From contig PALD01000069.1 in assembly GCA_002710685.1 (NCBI GenBank), forward strand, positions 186,001 through 250,000: a DNA stretch of 64,000 nt. Reading direction: 5' to 3'. The notes beneath the pieces are model-generated. The model was not told the origin of the DNA. It did not search any database and saw nothing but the letters and a program-made list of their open reading frames with translations. Positions 51,580 through 61,378 of the stretch are shown piece by piece (positions within the stretch are counted from its first letter, which is position 1; the number at the start of each line of letters is the position of its first letter). The translations under genes were made by a program, and so were the position numbers. The stretch is from Cytophagaceae bacterium (lineage in GTDB: Bacteria > Bacteroidota > Bacteroidia > Flavobacteriales > Flavobacteriaceae).

Positions 51580-53070
51580 ATGAAGATAACTATATATTCA
51601 AAGATAACTTTGGGATTGTTTCTACTGATGATTACTTCTTGTCAATTGACAGAAGATTTAGATGAATTTAAACCATTATACTCATTACCCGCTGAGAGTG
51701 CTATTTCAGATCAGGTTTCTGCTGATTTAGCATTAGATGGAATGTATTCAGCACTGAGAGGAGCTAGAAATTCTTTTTTGTATTATACAATGTTAGGAAG
51801 TATGTTGAGTGGTGTTGAATCAGGAGGGTATTTTGCCACCACTGTTGAAGACGTCAGCCTTTTAAATAACAATCCTGTTGCTGACGGTCCCGCATTGGGG
51901 GGAATATACACTAATCTGTACACTCTAATTAATAGGGCTAACTGGGTTATTGAAGGTGCTGCAAGGTTGTCAAGCTCAGATTTTATAGACCCAGATAGAC
52001 AATCTGAAGTAATTAATGAAGCCAAGGCCATTCGTGCTCTAGGACATTTTTATTTGTTGCGTACTTTTGGACAATTTTATGATGTATCTTCTAACTACGG
52101 TATTGTATTAAATTTAGCGCCTGCTAAAGATTCAAAACCAAGACCCAGGAATACTGTGGCAGAATGTTATGATGCCATTCTTAGTGATTTAGACGATGCG
52201 ATTGAAAATGCACCCGATTTGAGATATAAATATTATACTAATAAAACTTTTGCAAAGGGGCTTAAGGCAAAGGTTTTATTGTATATGGGTGATTATGGCA
52301 ATGCTGCTTTCTTAGCTAAGGAAGTAATTGATAATTCAGGTCCTAAATTTCAATTGGCAGCAAATTTTGAAGATTTATTTGATCATATCGGTAATACGGA
52401 TTATCTAAATTCAGTTGAATCCCTATTTAATGTGTATGCAGATCTAGATGAGCCCATTGGAGGTAATTTTTGGAACGGTATTTATGCCCAGGTTTCAAAT
52501 GAATATTATGATTTGGGTGATACGGGAAGTGTTACAATAAATGGACAAACAATTAATTATGATGGGGGTAGAACAAATTTTATGCAGCAAGGAACACCGT
52601 ATAGGCCGGGTTTTAACAGTAATTTTAAATTTATTCAAAGTGGCTCTTTATATGTTTACGAGACAAGTTACCAATTGCGAATGGCAGAGATATATTTAAT
52701 TTATGCTGAGGCTGATGCGCGCGCAATAAAAAATGTATCTCCAAGTGCATTAGCCGCATTAAATACAATTAGGATAAGGGCTGGAGCCACTAGCACTGGA
52801 AGTGATGGTTTTGAAACTTACCCTAGTAATATTTCATACGAAGAGCTATTAGAAGCTATTCGAATAGAAAAATTAATGGAACTGGCAACTGAAATGGGTG
52901 AAGATTGGTATGACCTAGTAAGATATGATTACGCTGACGGTTTTGGAAGTGGTTTCCAGGTTTCGGATGTAAAATCCACAGCAACGGATGCTGAAAAGTT
53001 TATTATGCCCATTCCAGCTACTTCGATAATAGCTGGGCAAAATATAGTTAAACAAAATCCAGGCTATTAA
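51580..53070 (+). CDS. SusD/RagB-family lipoprotein (module 1)
   Basis: The ATG at 51580 gives a clean lipoprotein leader (KITIYSKITLGLFLLMITSC, Cys about residue 20); a longer frame starting inside susC is rejected. The mature protein of about 475 residues has the SusD_N helical region (ANWVIEGAARLSS, EAKAIRALGHFYLLRTFGQFYDVS), TPR-like KGLKAKVLLYMGDYGNAAFLAKEVID, and the C-terminal part YQLRMAEIYLIYAEADAR with EAIRIEKLMELATEMGEDWYDLVRYDY. It pairs with the preceding receptor. The stop codon overlaps the next start by one base (TAATG). Confidence 0.93.
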   Translation: MKITIYSKITLGLFLLMITSCQLTEDLDEFKPLYSLPAESAISDQVSADLALDGMYSALRGARNSFLYYTMLGSMLSGVESGGYFATTVEDVSLLNNNPVADGPALGGIYTNLYTLINRANWVIEGAARLSSSDFIDPDRQSEVINEAKAIRALGHFYLLRTFGQFYDVSSNYGIVLNLAPAKDSKPRPRNTVAECYDAILSDLDDAIENAPDLRYKYYTNKTFAKGLKAKVLLYMGDYGNAAFLAKEVIDNSGPKFQLAANFEDLFDHIGNTDYLNSVESLFNVYADLDEPIGGNFWNGIYAQVSNEYYDLGDTGSVTINGQTINYDGGRTNFMQQGTPYRPGFNSNFKFIQSGSLYVYETSYQLRMAEIYLIYAEADARAIKNVSPSALAALNTIRIRAGATSTGSDGFETYPSNISYEELLEAIRIEKLMELATEMGEDWYDLVRYDYADGFGSGFQVSDVKSTATDAEKFIMPIPATSIIAGQNIVKQNPGY

Positions 53071-54494
53071 TGAAATCCTTTAAACCATTCCAAAAATATA
53101 AGATGATAAAATTAATACCCGCTTTTATCACTTTATTATTTGTGCTGTCCTGTAATAAAAAGCAGAATCAAACTGAAAATATAATACTGGAGGGACGTAT
53201 AGAAAATAGTAAAGGGGGGACTGTTTTTGTTGAAGATCATGAGGGCTTAAAAAAATCAATTGAGCTTGATACTAGTGGATATTTTATTGATACTTTAAAA
53301 CTTCAAGAATCTACATATTATATTAAATATAATAGATTTTCAGTACAATTATATTTAAATAACAATTGTAAAATCAAATTAGCAGCAGATGCCAATAATT
53401 TCAGCAAGACACTTAAGCTAAATGGAGATTATACAGATGCTAATACTTATTTTGCACGTAAAGAAGTTATTAAATCAGACATTCATGATGAAAGAAAGGT
53501 TATATACGGTTTGAAAGAAGAGGATTTTTTAAAATTTGTGGATTCTGTAGATAATGAATTACAAAATATTTTTGAGAGGGTTACTTCATTGCCTAAAAAA
53601 TATAGAGAACTAGAAAATAATTCGATTGACAATTATGTTCAAAATCTTATTAATGATTACCCGTATTATCATCCTCGGGTTATAAAAGATTCAACTTATG
53701 TAACTTCGGTTTATTTTAATCAGCACATTATTGATAATAAGTTTGATAATGTAAAAGACTATTTTTATTCAGATGATTACTTTAATAGTTCGTTTACAGA
53801 AGTCATGAGAAAGTCATCAGAACTATTGCGAAATGGTCATGCTCTTAATCAAAGATTTGCTGAGCTTGATTTTATATCAAGTGTAAAAAACGATACAATT
53901 AGAGAAAATTTATTGTATCGTTTTGCAGAGATGGGTTTATCTGTATTGAAAAGTAATAAAAAAGAATTTTTTGAAAAATATCTAAAACTTAGCAACGACG
54001 ATAACTACAAAGAGAAGATAGGTGAAGTTTATAAGTCAGCAACACGTTTATATCCAGGGAATTATTCTCCAAATTTTGAAAATTATTTAAATTATAATGG
54101 AGGGTCAACTTCACTTGATGATCTAAAGGGAAAGTATGTTTATATCGATATATGGGCCACGTGGTGTGGACCTTGTATGATTCAAATACCATATTTAAAA
54201 GAGTTTGAATCAAAATATGAAAATTGTAATATTGAATTTGTCAGTATTTCGATTGATAATGTTTCAGATTATAATAAGTGGAATAAGATGATTGCTGAGA
54301 AAGAAATGAAAGGCATTCAACTTTTGTCAGACAATGATTTCAATTCTCAGTTTATACTGGATTACCAAGTTCAAAATCAAGGCATTCCTTATTTTATACT
54401 ATTAGACCCTAAAAGCAAAATAATAATGGCCCCAGCCCCACGTCCTTCACAAAAGGAGGAACTTGCAAATTTATTTGATGGATTAAATTTATAA
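53070..54494 (+). CDS. TlpA/ResA-like thioredoxin-domain lipoprotein
   Basis: This 474-residue protein has a leader ending VLSC. The start at 53070 overlaps the SusD stop, but an internal ATG at 53103 gives an equally good lipoprotein leader. Residues 35-120 look like the DUF4369-type beta domain found ahead of Bacteroidota TlpA proteins (ILEGRIENSKGGTVFVED). A helical middle region follows, then the thioredoxin fold (about 335-474) with WATWCGPC (Cys366/Cys369) and the cis-Pro GIPYFILLD. It acts as a membrane-anchored disulfide reductase in the periplasm. Co-transcription with SusCD and proximity to an M16 peptidase and DsbD suggest it reduces disulfides of imported peptides. Confidence 0.9.
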   Translation: MKSFKPFQKYKMIKLIPAFITLLFVLSCNKKQNQTENIILEGRIENSKGGTVFVEDHEGLKKSIELDTSGYFIDTLKLQESTYYIKYNRFSVQLYLNNNCKIKLAADANNFSKTLKLNGDYTDANTYFARKEVIKSDIHDERKVIYGLKEEDFLKFVDSVDNELQNIFERVTSLPKKYRELENNSIDNYVQNLINDYPYYHPRVIKDSTYVTSVYFNQHIIDNKFDNVKDYFYSDDYFNSSFTEVMRKSSELLRNGHALNQRFAELDFISSVKNDTIRENLLYRFAEMGLSVLKSNKKEFFEKYLKLSNDDNYKEKIGEVYKSATRLYPGNYSPNFENYLNYNGGSTSLDDLKGKYVYIDIWATWCGPCMIQIPYLKEFESKYENCNIEFVSISIDNVSDYNKWNKMIAEKEMKGIQLLSDNDFNSQFILDYQVQNQGIPYFILLDPKSKIIMAPAPRPSQKEELANLFDGLNL

Positions 54495-54742
54495 TTTCCT
54501 ATTATGTTTCTCATGTCTTGTATTGAGTAAAATCAAAAATTAAAGACCCGTAGGATTTAAAATATTCAGAACATAGCCACTAAGCTTAAAATTTTAACAT
54601 TATCGCATAAGGGTTTTTCCTTATGAGCACGTCGTATCAATACTAAAAATTCTGCAAAGATTCATTTGGATTAGCCACCACTACATCTGCGCATAAATAT
54701 TTGGGGGGATAAAATTCCCCCCAACTACTAAAATAAATAATA
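54495..54742 (+). other. Intergenic gap with two hairpins before the M16 gene
   Basis: Two stem-loops are seen. CATAAGG/CCTTATG lies at 54606-54625. The stronger TTGGGGGGA/TCCCCCCAA lies at 54701-54709 and 54716-54724, ending 18 bp before the M16 start. Neither is followed by a T-run. The G/C-rich hairpin could modulate translation or be a weak terminator. No gene is seen. Confidence 0.5.
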
Positions 54743-57568
54743 ATGAACTTCAATCACACACTTTGCTGTGCTTTCTTACTGATGATGGTAGGCTTAAAAA
54801 GTACAGGTCAGACAATAGATTACACTAAACCGTTACCTATTGATACATCTTATAATAAAGGTGTTTTACCCAATGGTATGACGTACTATATCAAGCATAC
54901 AGATGTTGTTAAAAATGCAGCCAGTTATTATATAATACAGAATGTAGGATCAATTTTAGAAAACGACGACCAGCAGGGCTTGGCACATTTTCTGGAGCAT
55001 ATGGCATTCAATGGAACTGAAAATTTTCCAGGTAAAGGAGTACTTAATACCCTTCAAAAACATGGTGCAATTTTTGGCAAGGATATCAATGCCTATACAA
55101 GTTTTGATGAGACTGTATATAACATGAATAATATACCGGTAAAAGATGGATTGATAGATACATGTCTAACCGTCTTGAAAGACTGGTCCAATTATCTTTT
55201 ATTGACAGATGAAGAAATTGATGCTGAGAGGGGGGTAATTAAGGAAGAATGGCGTACACGTCAATCAGGTTCATCGAGACTGTTTGATAAATCCATGCCC
55301 GTAATCTATAATAATTCACAATACGCAAAGCGGTTACCTATTGGAAAAATGGACATCGTTGAAAATTTTGATTATAACACCCTTCGGGATTTTTATCATG
55401 ACTGGTATAGAACAGATCTTCAAGCTATTGTGGTTATAGGAGATATTGAACCTGAAGAAGTAGAAAACAAGATCAAGGATATGTTTTCCTCAATTCCAGC
55501 CGTTGAGCACCCTAAGAAAAGATTTGTAGTTGATATTCCTGTAAACGATACACCTGAAATTTCATATAATTTGGGCCTTGACCCAGAAGTTTCCACATCT
55601 ACTATACAAATGGGTATACGTCACAACAATGTTCATCCTGAGAATACTGTGGGAGATTTAAAAAAATCGCTTATGGAAGATATGGTGACTAAAATGCTCT
55701 CCACGAGAATTGGTGAAAAGAGTGAAGATCCTGAGTCCAATTTTCTTTTCGGAGGTGTGAGTTATGGTAACCTTTCAAGAACATCAAATGCGTTTAATAT
55801 ATATGTAACACCAAAAATCAATAAACAAAGAGACGCTTTCGCGGAAGTACTCACCGAGGTTGTACGGGCAGTTAAATTCGGTTTTGTCCAACCAGAACTT
55901 GACAGGGCCATTTCTGAAATCAATAACACCTATGAAAATAGCATCGCGAAAAAAAATGACCAGCCTCATCGTTACATAGAATATAAAATCCAGCAGGATT
56001 TTCTGCAGCACAACGTGGTGACAGATGTTGAAAAAGAATATGACCTAGCCAAAAAAATTCTATCCACCATAACCCTGGATAATCTTCACAATACTATCCA
56101 GAATATGTATATAAAAAACAATAGATTTATAAATGTAACGGGAGTTGAAGGTCAAGAAAACCTGAGTAAGGAAGATGCTGTAAAAATCATAAATGATATA
56201 GAAGATGGCAAATCATTAACCCCATATACAGATAATCTGGAAGGTAAAAACCTAATATCCAATATGGATATTAATGCGGGCAAAATCCTAAAAACAGATA
56301 TCAATGAACAGGTAAGTGCCACAACATATACATTAAGCAATGGCCTTAAGGTTCATTATAGGTTTGTAGATGAGCAAAAGGATAATGTGAGCCTTTTGGC
56401 CATAAGTAAAGGGGGCATGTCCCTTGTTGCTGATGAAGATGTACCATCTGCAAGGCTTATAAGCGATATGATGTATTTATCAGGTATAGGAAATTACTCA
56501 TCATCTGAATTAAAGAAACTCCTATCAGGTAAGACAGCTAGGGTTTCATCAAGTCTCGGGGATATCAATGAAACCATAAGCGGGTCTTCAAGCACTAAGG
56601 ATGTTGAGACCATGCTACAACTTATGTATGTCCATTTTTTGAAACCGCGCTTTGATCAAGATGCCTTTAGTATTTTAAAAAACAATGTAGACAACTATAT
56701 ATTAAGAAAGAGCAAGAATATTGGAGCCAGGATGCAGGATAGCCTCACTGCTACGGTATACGGTAAAAACAATCCGCGTAACAGGATATTTGATAATACA
56801 TTTGCGAGTGAGGTCAACCTTAATACAATGCAGTCAGTTTATAAATCACGATTTGAAAACCCAGCTGATTTTGATTTTTACATTGTGGGTGATTTAAAAG
56901 ATGAAGCTCTTAAACCTCTTCTTGAAAAATATGTCGCGAGTCTACCTACTAACGGCCCAACGGAAAACTATAAGAAAAATCAAGCAAAATGGATTACGGC
57001 CCATATCGATGAAGATATTTATATAGATATGGAAAATCCTAAATCTTCCGTAAATATCCAGTATAAAAAAGAACTTCCATATTCACCGGCAAATAGTTTG
57101 TACACAGATGCATTGGGAGATATTATGCAATTACGCATAACAGAAACTGTCAGGGAGTCAGAAGGGGGAGCCTATAGTCCCAGGGCAGGGGCATACCTCT
57201 CAAGAGAACCGCTTTCGGAAATTACATTCTATGCAAGTTTTGATTGTAATCCTGACCTTGCTGATAAATTGGCTGAAATCGTTGAAAATGAACTAAAAAA
57301 GATTGCAAATGGAGAGATAAAAGAAGATGATCTTGATAAGACCAGGACCAATTTTTTAAAGGAAAGGGAGCAAGCAAAAGATGAAAATGCATATTATATG
57401 AGCTTAATATCCACTTATTTTCGTTATGACGAAAACATTGAAGACCCCAAGAACTTTGTTGAGATTGTCAATTCAATGTCTAAAGATGATATCCAGGATA
57501 TAGCAAGACAAATTTTAAGTGATTCTAGATCTTACCAGGTGATTTTTAAGCCTGAAAGCAAGAATTGA
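54743..57568 (+). CDS. M16-family zinc metallopeptidase (insulinase/pitrilysin-like)
   Basis: This 941-residue exported protease has a signal peptide ending near STGQ. The inverted zinc motif is HFLEH (His82, Glu85, His86) in GLAHFLEHMAFNGTENFPG, and the third ligand region is RGVIKEEWRTRQ. The chain holds two M16 units (about 35-480 and 515-930), the second without a zinc motif, as in full-length clam-shell peptidases. These enclose and cut peptides below about 70 residues. In the periplasm behind a SusCD pair it would degrade imported peptides. It is separated from the TlpA-like gene by 248 bp, so it may be partly independent. Confidence 0.92.
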   Translation: MNFNHTLCCAFLLMMVGLKSTGQTIDYTKPLPIDTSYNKGVLPNGMTYYIKHTDVVKNAASYYIIQNVGSILENDDQQGLAHFLEHMAFNGTENFPGKGVLNTLQKHGAIFGKDINAYTSFDETVYNMNNIPVKDGLIDTCLTVLKDWSNYLLLTDEEIDAERGVIKEEWRTRQSGSSRLFDKSMPVIYNNSQYAKRLPIGKMDIVENFDYNTLRDFYHDWYRTDLQAIVVIGDIEPEEVENKIKDMFSSIPAVEHPKKRFVVDIPVNDTPEISYNLGLDPEVSTSTIQMGIRHNNVHPENTVGDLKKSLMEDMVTKMLSTRIGEKSEDPESNFLFGGVSYGNLSRTSNAFNIYVTPKINKQRDAFAEVLTEVVRAVKFGFVQPELDRAISEINNTYENSIAKKNDQPHRYIEYKIQQDFLQHNVVTDVEKEYDLAKKILSTITLDNLHNTIQNMYIKNNRFINVTGVEGQENLSKEDAVKIINDIEDGKSLTPYTDNLEGKNLISNMDINAGKILKTDINEQVSATTYTLSNGLKVHYRFVDEQKDNVSLLAISKGGMSLVADEDVPSARLISDMMYLSGIGNYSSSELKKLLSGKTARVSSSLGDINETISGSSSTKDVETMLQLMYVHFLKPRFDQDAFSILKNNVDNYILRKSKNIGARMQDSLTATVYGKNNPRNRIFDNTFASEVNLNTMQSVYKSRFENPADFDFYIVGDLKDEALKPLLEKYVASLPTNGPTENYKKNQAKWITAHIDEDIYIDMENPKSSVNIQYKKELPYSPANSLYTDALGDIMQLRITETVRESEGGAYSPRAGAYLSREPLSEITFYASFDCNPDLADKLAEIVENELKKIANGEIKEDDLDKTRTNFLKEREQAKDENAYYMSLISTYFRYDENIEDPKNFVEIVNSMSKDDIQDIARQILSDSRSYQVIFKPESKN

Positions 57569-57731
57569 TTTAAAAATAAGGAAAGTTCTACCTAAATCTT
57601 GAGTCCTTAAAACCAAGATAATCCTTTCATAAAGAGTTTCAACCTGTGATAACTGAACTGAAACCATCGTAGTCACAATTTGGGATTCACTGGGGTTATA
57701 ATTCCTATAGATTACATTAATACCTTTTAAA

Positions 57732-59840
57732 ATGGTTAAAAAATTTATCTTCTGTGCCATCAGCATGTTGCTGTTATCAATTTCGCTCAATGCTCAGATT
57801 CTTGATCCAGTAAGCTGGAAAACAAGTCTGGAAAAACTGGATAATTCTACCTATTACCTTGTAATCCGGGCAGATATTGATCCAGGATGGCACCTATACT
57901 CACAAAAGGAATATGATGATGGGCCAGTGTCTACTAATTTTTCATTTTCACAAACGGAAGATTATGAACTCATGGGCAACACTGAAGAATCTGTACCTAT
58001 AGAAAAATATGAGGAAACATTTAAAATGAATCTGCAATATTTTATGGATAGTGCTATTTTTAAACAGAAGATAAAAATCAAGGATTCAAATATCAAAGAG
58101 GTTATTGGTGAGGTCTTCTATATGGTTTGTGATGACAATCAGTGCCTTCCCCCATCGTATGTGGATTTGAATTTTACTTTTGATTCTCAGCAGGTAAGTG
58201 TTAAAAGTGCAGAGGATGAGGTGTCAACAGTTGAAGATGTAAAAGCTTCGGGCAGCAAAACCAAATTGGTTGACAAGACTCACGATAAGGATACTGCTGT
58301 TGAAGAACAGCTAATATTAAGTAATACCATAGATTCGACCGAAGCAGAAGTTGAGGTTATCGTTGATGCTACAGCTTCAAAAAGCATGAACACAAAAAAA
58401 AATGCAGTTGAACATCAGGATGATAAAAGAAGCTTATGGACTATTTTTATCATCGCCTTTATCTCAGGGTTCGCTGCTCTTTTAACTCCTTGTGTTTTCC
58501 CAATGATACCCATGACGGTGAGCTATTTTACTAAGCAGAGTAAGTCAAAGGCGCAAGGCATACGCAATGCCGTTATATATGGTGTTGCCATTATTGTCAT
58601 ATATGTTTTTTTAGGTGCAATTGTGACTTGGGTATTTGGGGCTGATGCCCTCAACGCACTTTCAACAAATGTATGGTTCAATCTGTTATTTTTTGTTCTT
58701 ATTGTCATATTTGCCTGCTCATTCTTAGGCGCATTTGAGATAGTACTGCCACATTCTTGGGCAAATAAGGTAGATCGACAGGCAGATCGCAATGGTATTA
58801 TAGGTATATTCTTCATGGCACTTGCATTGGCAATTGTGTCCTTTTCATGTACGGGGCCTATAGTGGGCACACTCTTGGTTGAAGCTGCCTCAAAAGGGGG
58901 TATTGCACCATTTATCGGGATGTTTGGTTTTTCACTTGCCCTTGCGCTTCCATTTGCTCTTTTTGCCGCATTTCCGGGGTGGATGAACAGTCTTCCTAAA
59001 TCTGGCGGTTGGCTCAATACGGTAAAAGTTGTTTTGGGTTTCTTTGAATTGGCTTTGGCATTTAAATTTCTTTCTAATGCAGATTTGGTACTTCAACTTC
59101 ATCTATTGGAAAGAGAAGTCTTCCTGGCCATCTGGATAGCAATATTTGGAGTACTTGGCCTGTACTTGTTGGGTAAGATTAGACTTCCTCATGATAGTTC
59201 ATTGGCACACATCTCCGTAGGAAGGTTATCTTTGGGATTAGTCGTACTCGCATTTACAATCTATTTGATTCCAGGGCTCTGGGGAGCACCACTTCAGCTA
59301 ATTAGCGGTTTTCCACCCCCACAGCAATATTCTGAGTCTCCTAATGGTTTGGGAGGTGGGGGTATAAGTCTTACAAGTGAGCAAATCCTGCCTCGAGGGG
59401 CAGAACTCGGTCCCCATGATATCTCATCATTCAAGGACTATAAAGCAGGATTGGCGTACGCCAAAAAAATAAACAAACCCGTTCTTCTTGATTTTACTGG
59501 ATACGCCTGTGTAAACTGCCGTAAGATGGAAGAGCGTGTATGGTCTGACCCGCATGTACTGCAAATATTAAAAGAAGAGGTTGTGCTCATATCCCTGTAT
59601 GTTGATGACAAGAGAAAATTACCCGAAGGGGAACAATATGTTTCTGAAACCACAGGCAAGAAGATAAAGACAACAGGTAATAAATGGAGCGATTTCCAGA
59701 TTAAAAAATATGCGGCCAATGCTCAACCTTTTTATGTGATTGTAAACCCAGATGGTGAGGATTTGATCAACCCCGTAGGTTATACGCCAGATATTGAGGA
59801 ATATGCACAATGGCTCAGGGATGGAATTGATAATTTTTAA
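57732..59840 (+). CDS. dsbD: DsbD-like thiol:disulfide interchange protein
   Basis: This 702-residue protein has the three-domain plan of DsbD. After the signal peptide (ends LNAQ) comes an N-terminal immunoglobulin-like domain (about 20-155) with the Cys pair in [13 protein letters not shown] low-complexity linker leads to the CcdA-like membrane domain (about 235-500), with its two redox Cys in [10 protein letters not shown] and FSCTGP. A C-terminal thioredoxin domain follows (about 565-702) with CVNC (Cys593/Cys596). It carries electrons from cytosolic thioredoxin to the periplasm, probably to the TlpA-like lipoprotein of this locus. It lies 163 bp after the M16 gene and 3 bp before the aminotransferase gene. 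Confidence 0.93.
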   Translation: MVKKFIFCAISMLLLSISLNAQILDPVSWKTSLEKLDNSTYYLVIRADIDPGWHLYSQKEYDDGPVSTNFSFSQTEDYELMGNTEESVPIEKYEETFKMNLQYFMDSAIFKQKIKIKDSNIKEVIGEVFYMVCDDNQCLPPSYVDLNFTFDSQQVSVKSAEDEVSTVEDVKASGSKTKLVDKTHDKDTAVEEQLILSNTIDSTEAEVEVIVDATASKSMNTKKNAVEHQDDKRSLWTIFIIAFISGFAALLTPCVFPMIPMTVSYFTKQSKSKAQGIRNAVIYGVAIIVIYVFLGAIVTWVFGADALNALSTNVWFNLLFFVLIVIFACSFLGAFEIVLPHSWANKVDRQADRNGIIGIFFMALALAIVSFSCTGPIVGTLLVEAASKGGIAPFIGMFGFSLALALPFALFAAFPGWMNSLPKSGGWLNTVKVVLGFFELALAFKFLSNADLVLQLHLLEREVFLAIWIAIFGVLGLYLLGKIRLPHDSSLAHISVGRLSLGLVVLAFTIYLIPGLWGAPLQLISGFPPPQQYSESPNGLGGGGISLTSEQILPRGAELGPHDISSFKDYKAGLAYAKKINKPVLLDFTGYACVNCRKMEERVWSDPHVLQILKEEVVLISLYVDDKRKLPEGEQYVSETTGKKIKTTGNKWSDFQIKKYAANAQPFYVIVNPDGEDLINPVGYTPDIEEYAQWLRDGIDNF

Positions 59841-59843
59841 AAT

Positions 59844-61331
59844 ATGGAGATGGATGATTTAATTGATGCAAAACTTGAAGCATATTTTGACAGGTTTCGT
59901 GAGAGGACGATAGGGGAAGATACCTATTTTGAAAACAGGTATGGCAAGCACCGTATCCTATATGCAGATTACATTGCAAGCGGCAGGTTATATCACCCTA
60001 TTGAAGATAGAATCCAAAAGGAAATAGCGCCCTTCATGGCCAATACCCACTCATATTCAAGTGAGACTGGCCATAGGACAACACTAGCTTATACGGCGGC
60101 AAGAAAAATTATCAAAGCGCATGTTAAAGCCTCACCAGATGATGTCTTGGTAACCACGGGAACAGGGATGACGGGTTCACTGGCCAGACTGTTGAGAATT
60201 ATGTCGCTTCCGCGAAAAGATGAAAACCTCAATCCACTCAAAATTCAAGAGAGGCCTGTCATCTTCATTTCTCATATGGAACATCACTCTCATCATGTTC
60301 CATGGATGGAACTGGATGCAGATGTGGTCATCTTACCTCCAGGAAAAAACTATTTGGTCGACCCTAAAATGCTTGAAAGTGCGCTCAAGGGATATGAAGA
60401 CAGAAAATTAAAGATAGGGGCCTTTACGGCATGTTCCAACGTTACAGGTGCTATCACGGGCTATCATGACCTGGCCAAAATCATGCACGCACACAGGGGG
60501 CTCTGTTTTGTTGATTTTGCTGCTTCTGCACCATATGTTGATATTGATATGCATCCTAAAGATCCCGGGATGAAACTGGACGCTATATATTTCTCTCCAC
60601 ATAAATTTCTGGGAGGCCCAGGCTCGTGTGGCGTCCTTGTATTTGACAAAAAACTCTATACTTCAGCAATGCCTGAAAATCCTGGAGGGGGAAACGTAAA
60701 ATGGACGAATCCTTATGGTGGATTTAATTATCACCCTTCTCCAGAAATACGTGAAGATGGAGGCACCCCCGGTATCCTTCAAGTCATGCGTGCTGCTTTA
60801 GCCATCAGGCTTAAGGAAACCATGACCATTGAAAAAATGGAGCAAAGGGAATCTGAACTCCTTCAGCTTTTCTTTAGTAGGGTATCTTCAATCAAAAGTT
60901 TTGAATTGATAGGAGATACCAGTTCAAAACGTATAGGGAGTATTTCATTTAACCTCAAGGGGCTCCACTATAATCTAGTGGTTAGATTGCTCAATGATAG
61001 GTTTGGTATCCAGGCAAGGGGGGGGTGGTCATGTGCCAGTACCTTTGCGCAATATTATTTTGCTTTAAGCAAAAGTGATGCAGAGCTTTTGTGTAAGCGT
61101 ATAGATGAAGGAAATTTTACAGGAAAACCAGGATGGGTAAGGATATCGCTGCATCCCATAATGAAAGATGAGGAGGTCTGTTTTATAATTAATGCTTTGT
61201 CTGAAATTGAAAGTAAAGGAGACGACTGGGGGAAGGAGTATAGGTATAATAAGAACAACAATGAATTTGAGCCATTGGGAGATAGGGATAAGATTAATTT
61301 GCATGGCCTGTTTAATCTTGATACGCACTAA
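59844..61331 (+). CDS. Class V aminotransferase, cysteine-desulfurase-like
   Basis: This 495-residue cytosolic PLP enzyme of fold type I has the PLP Lys in FSPHKFLGGPGSCG (Lys254) and FVDFAASAPYVDID with the cofactor-ring Asp. A Cys-bearing loop GIQARGGWSCAS (Cys397) occupies the place of the persulfide Cys in SufS/CsdA-type cysteine desulfurases (HCAQP-like). It is about 80 residues longer than SufS. No suf or isc genes are near. Coupled to DsbD by 3 bp, it may release sulfur or process a sulfur amino acid from imported material. Isopenicillin-epimerase-like activities of the class cannot be excluded. Confidence 0.87.
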   Translation: MEMDDLIDAKLEAYFDRFRERTIGEDTYFENRYGKHRILYADYIASGRLYHPIEDRIQKEIAPFMANTHSYSSETGHRTTLAYTAARKIIKAHVKASPDDVLVTTGTGMTGSLARLLRIMSLPRKDENLNPLKIQERPVIFISHMEHHSHHVPWMELDADVVILPPGKNYLVDPKMLESALKGYEDRKLKIGAFTACSNVTGAITGYHDLAKIMHAHRGLCFVDFAASAPYVDIDMHPKDPGMKLDAIYFSPHKFLGGPGSCGVLVFDKKLYTSAMPENPGGGNVKWTNPYGGFNYHPSPEIREDGGTPGILQVMRAALAIRLKETMTIEKMEQRESELLQLFFSRVSSIKSFELIGDTSSKRIGSISFNLKGLHYNLVVRLLNDRFGIQARGGWSCASTFAQYYFALSKSDAELLCKRIDEGNFTGKPGWVRISLHPIMKDEEVCFIINALSEIESKGDDWGKEYRYNKNNNEFEPLGDRDKINLHGLFNLDTH

Positions 61332-61378
61332 ATATCAATGTATAGATGTTCCTTCTCTTTAGATACTATTTTATTGAA

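Noticed and set aside
61357..61363. Single CTTTAGA between the aminotransferase and sigma genes
   Set aside because: There is no second half-site at 11 bp and it lies between convergent genes, so it is not counted as a regulon site.
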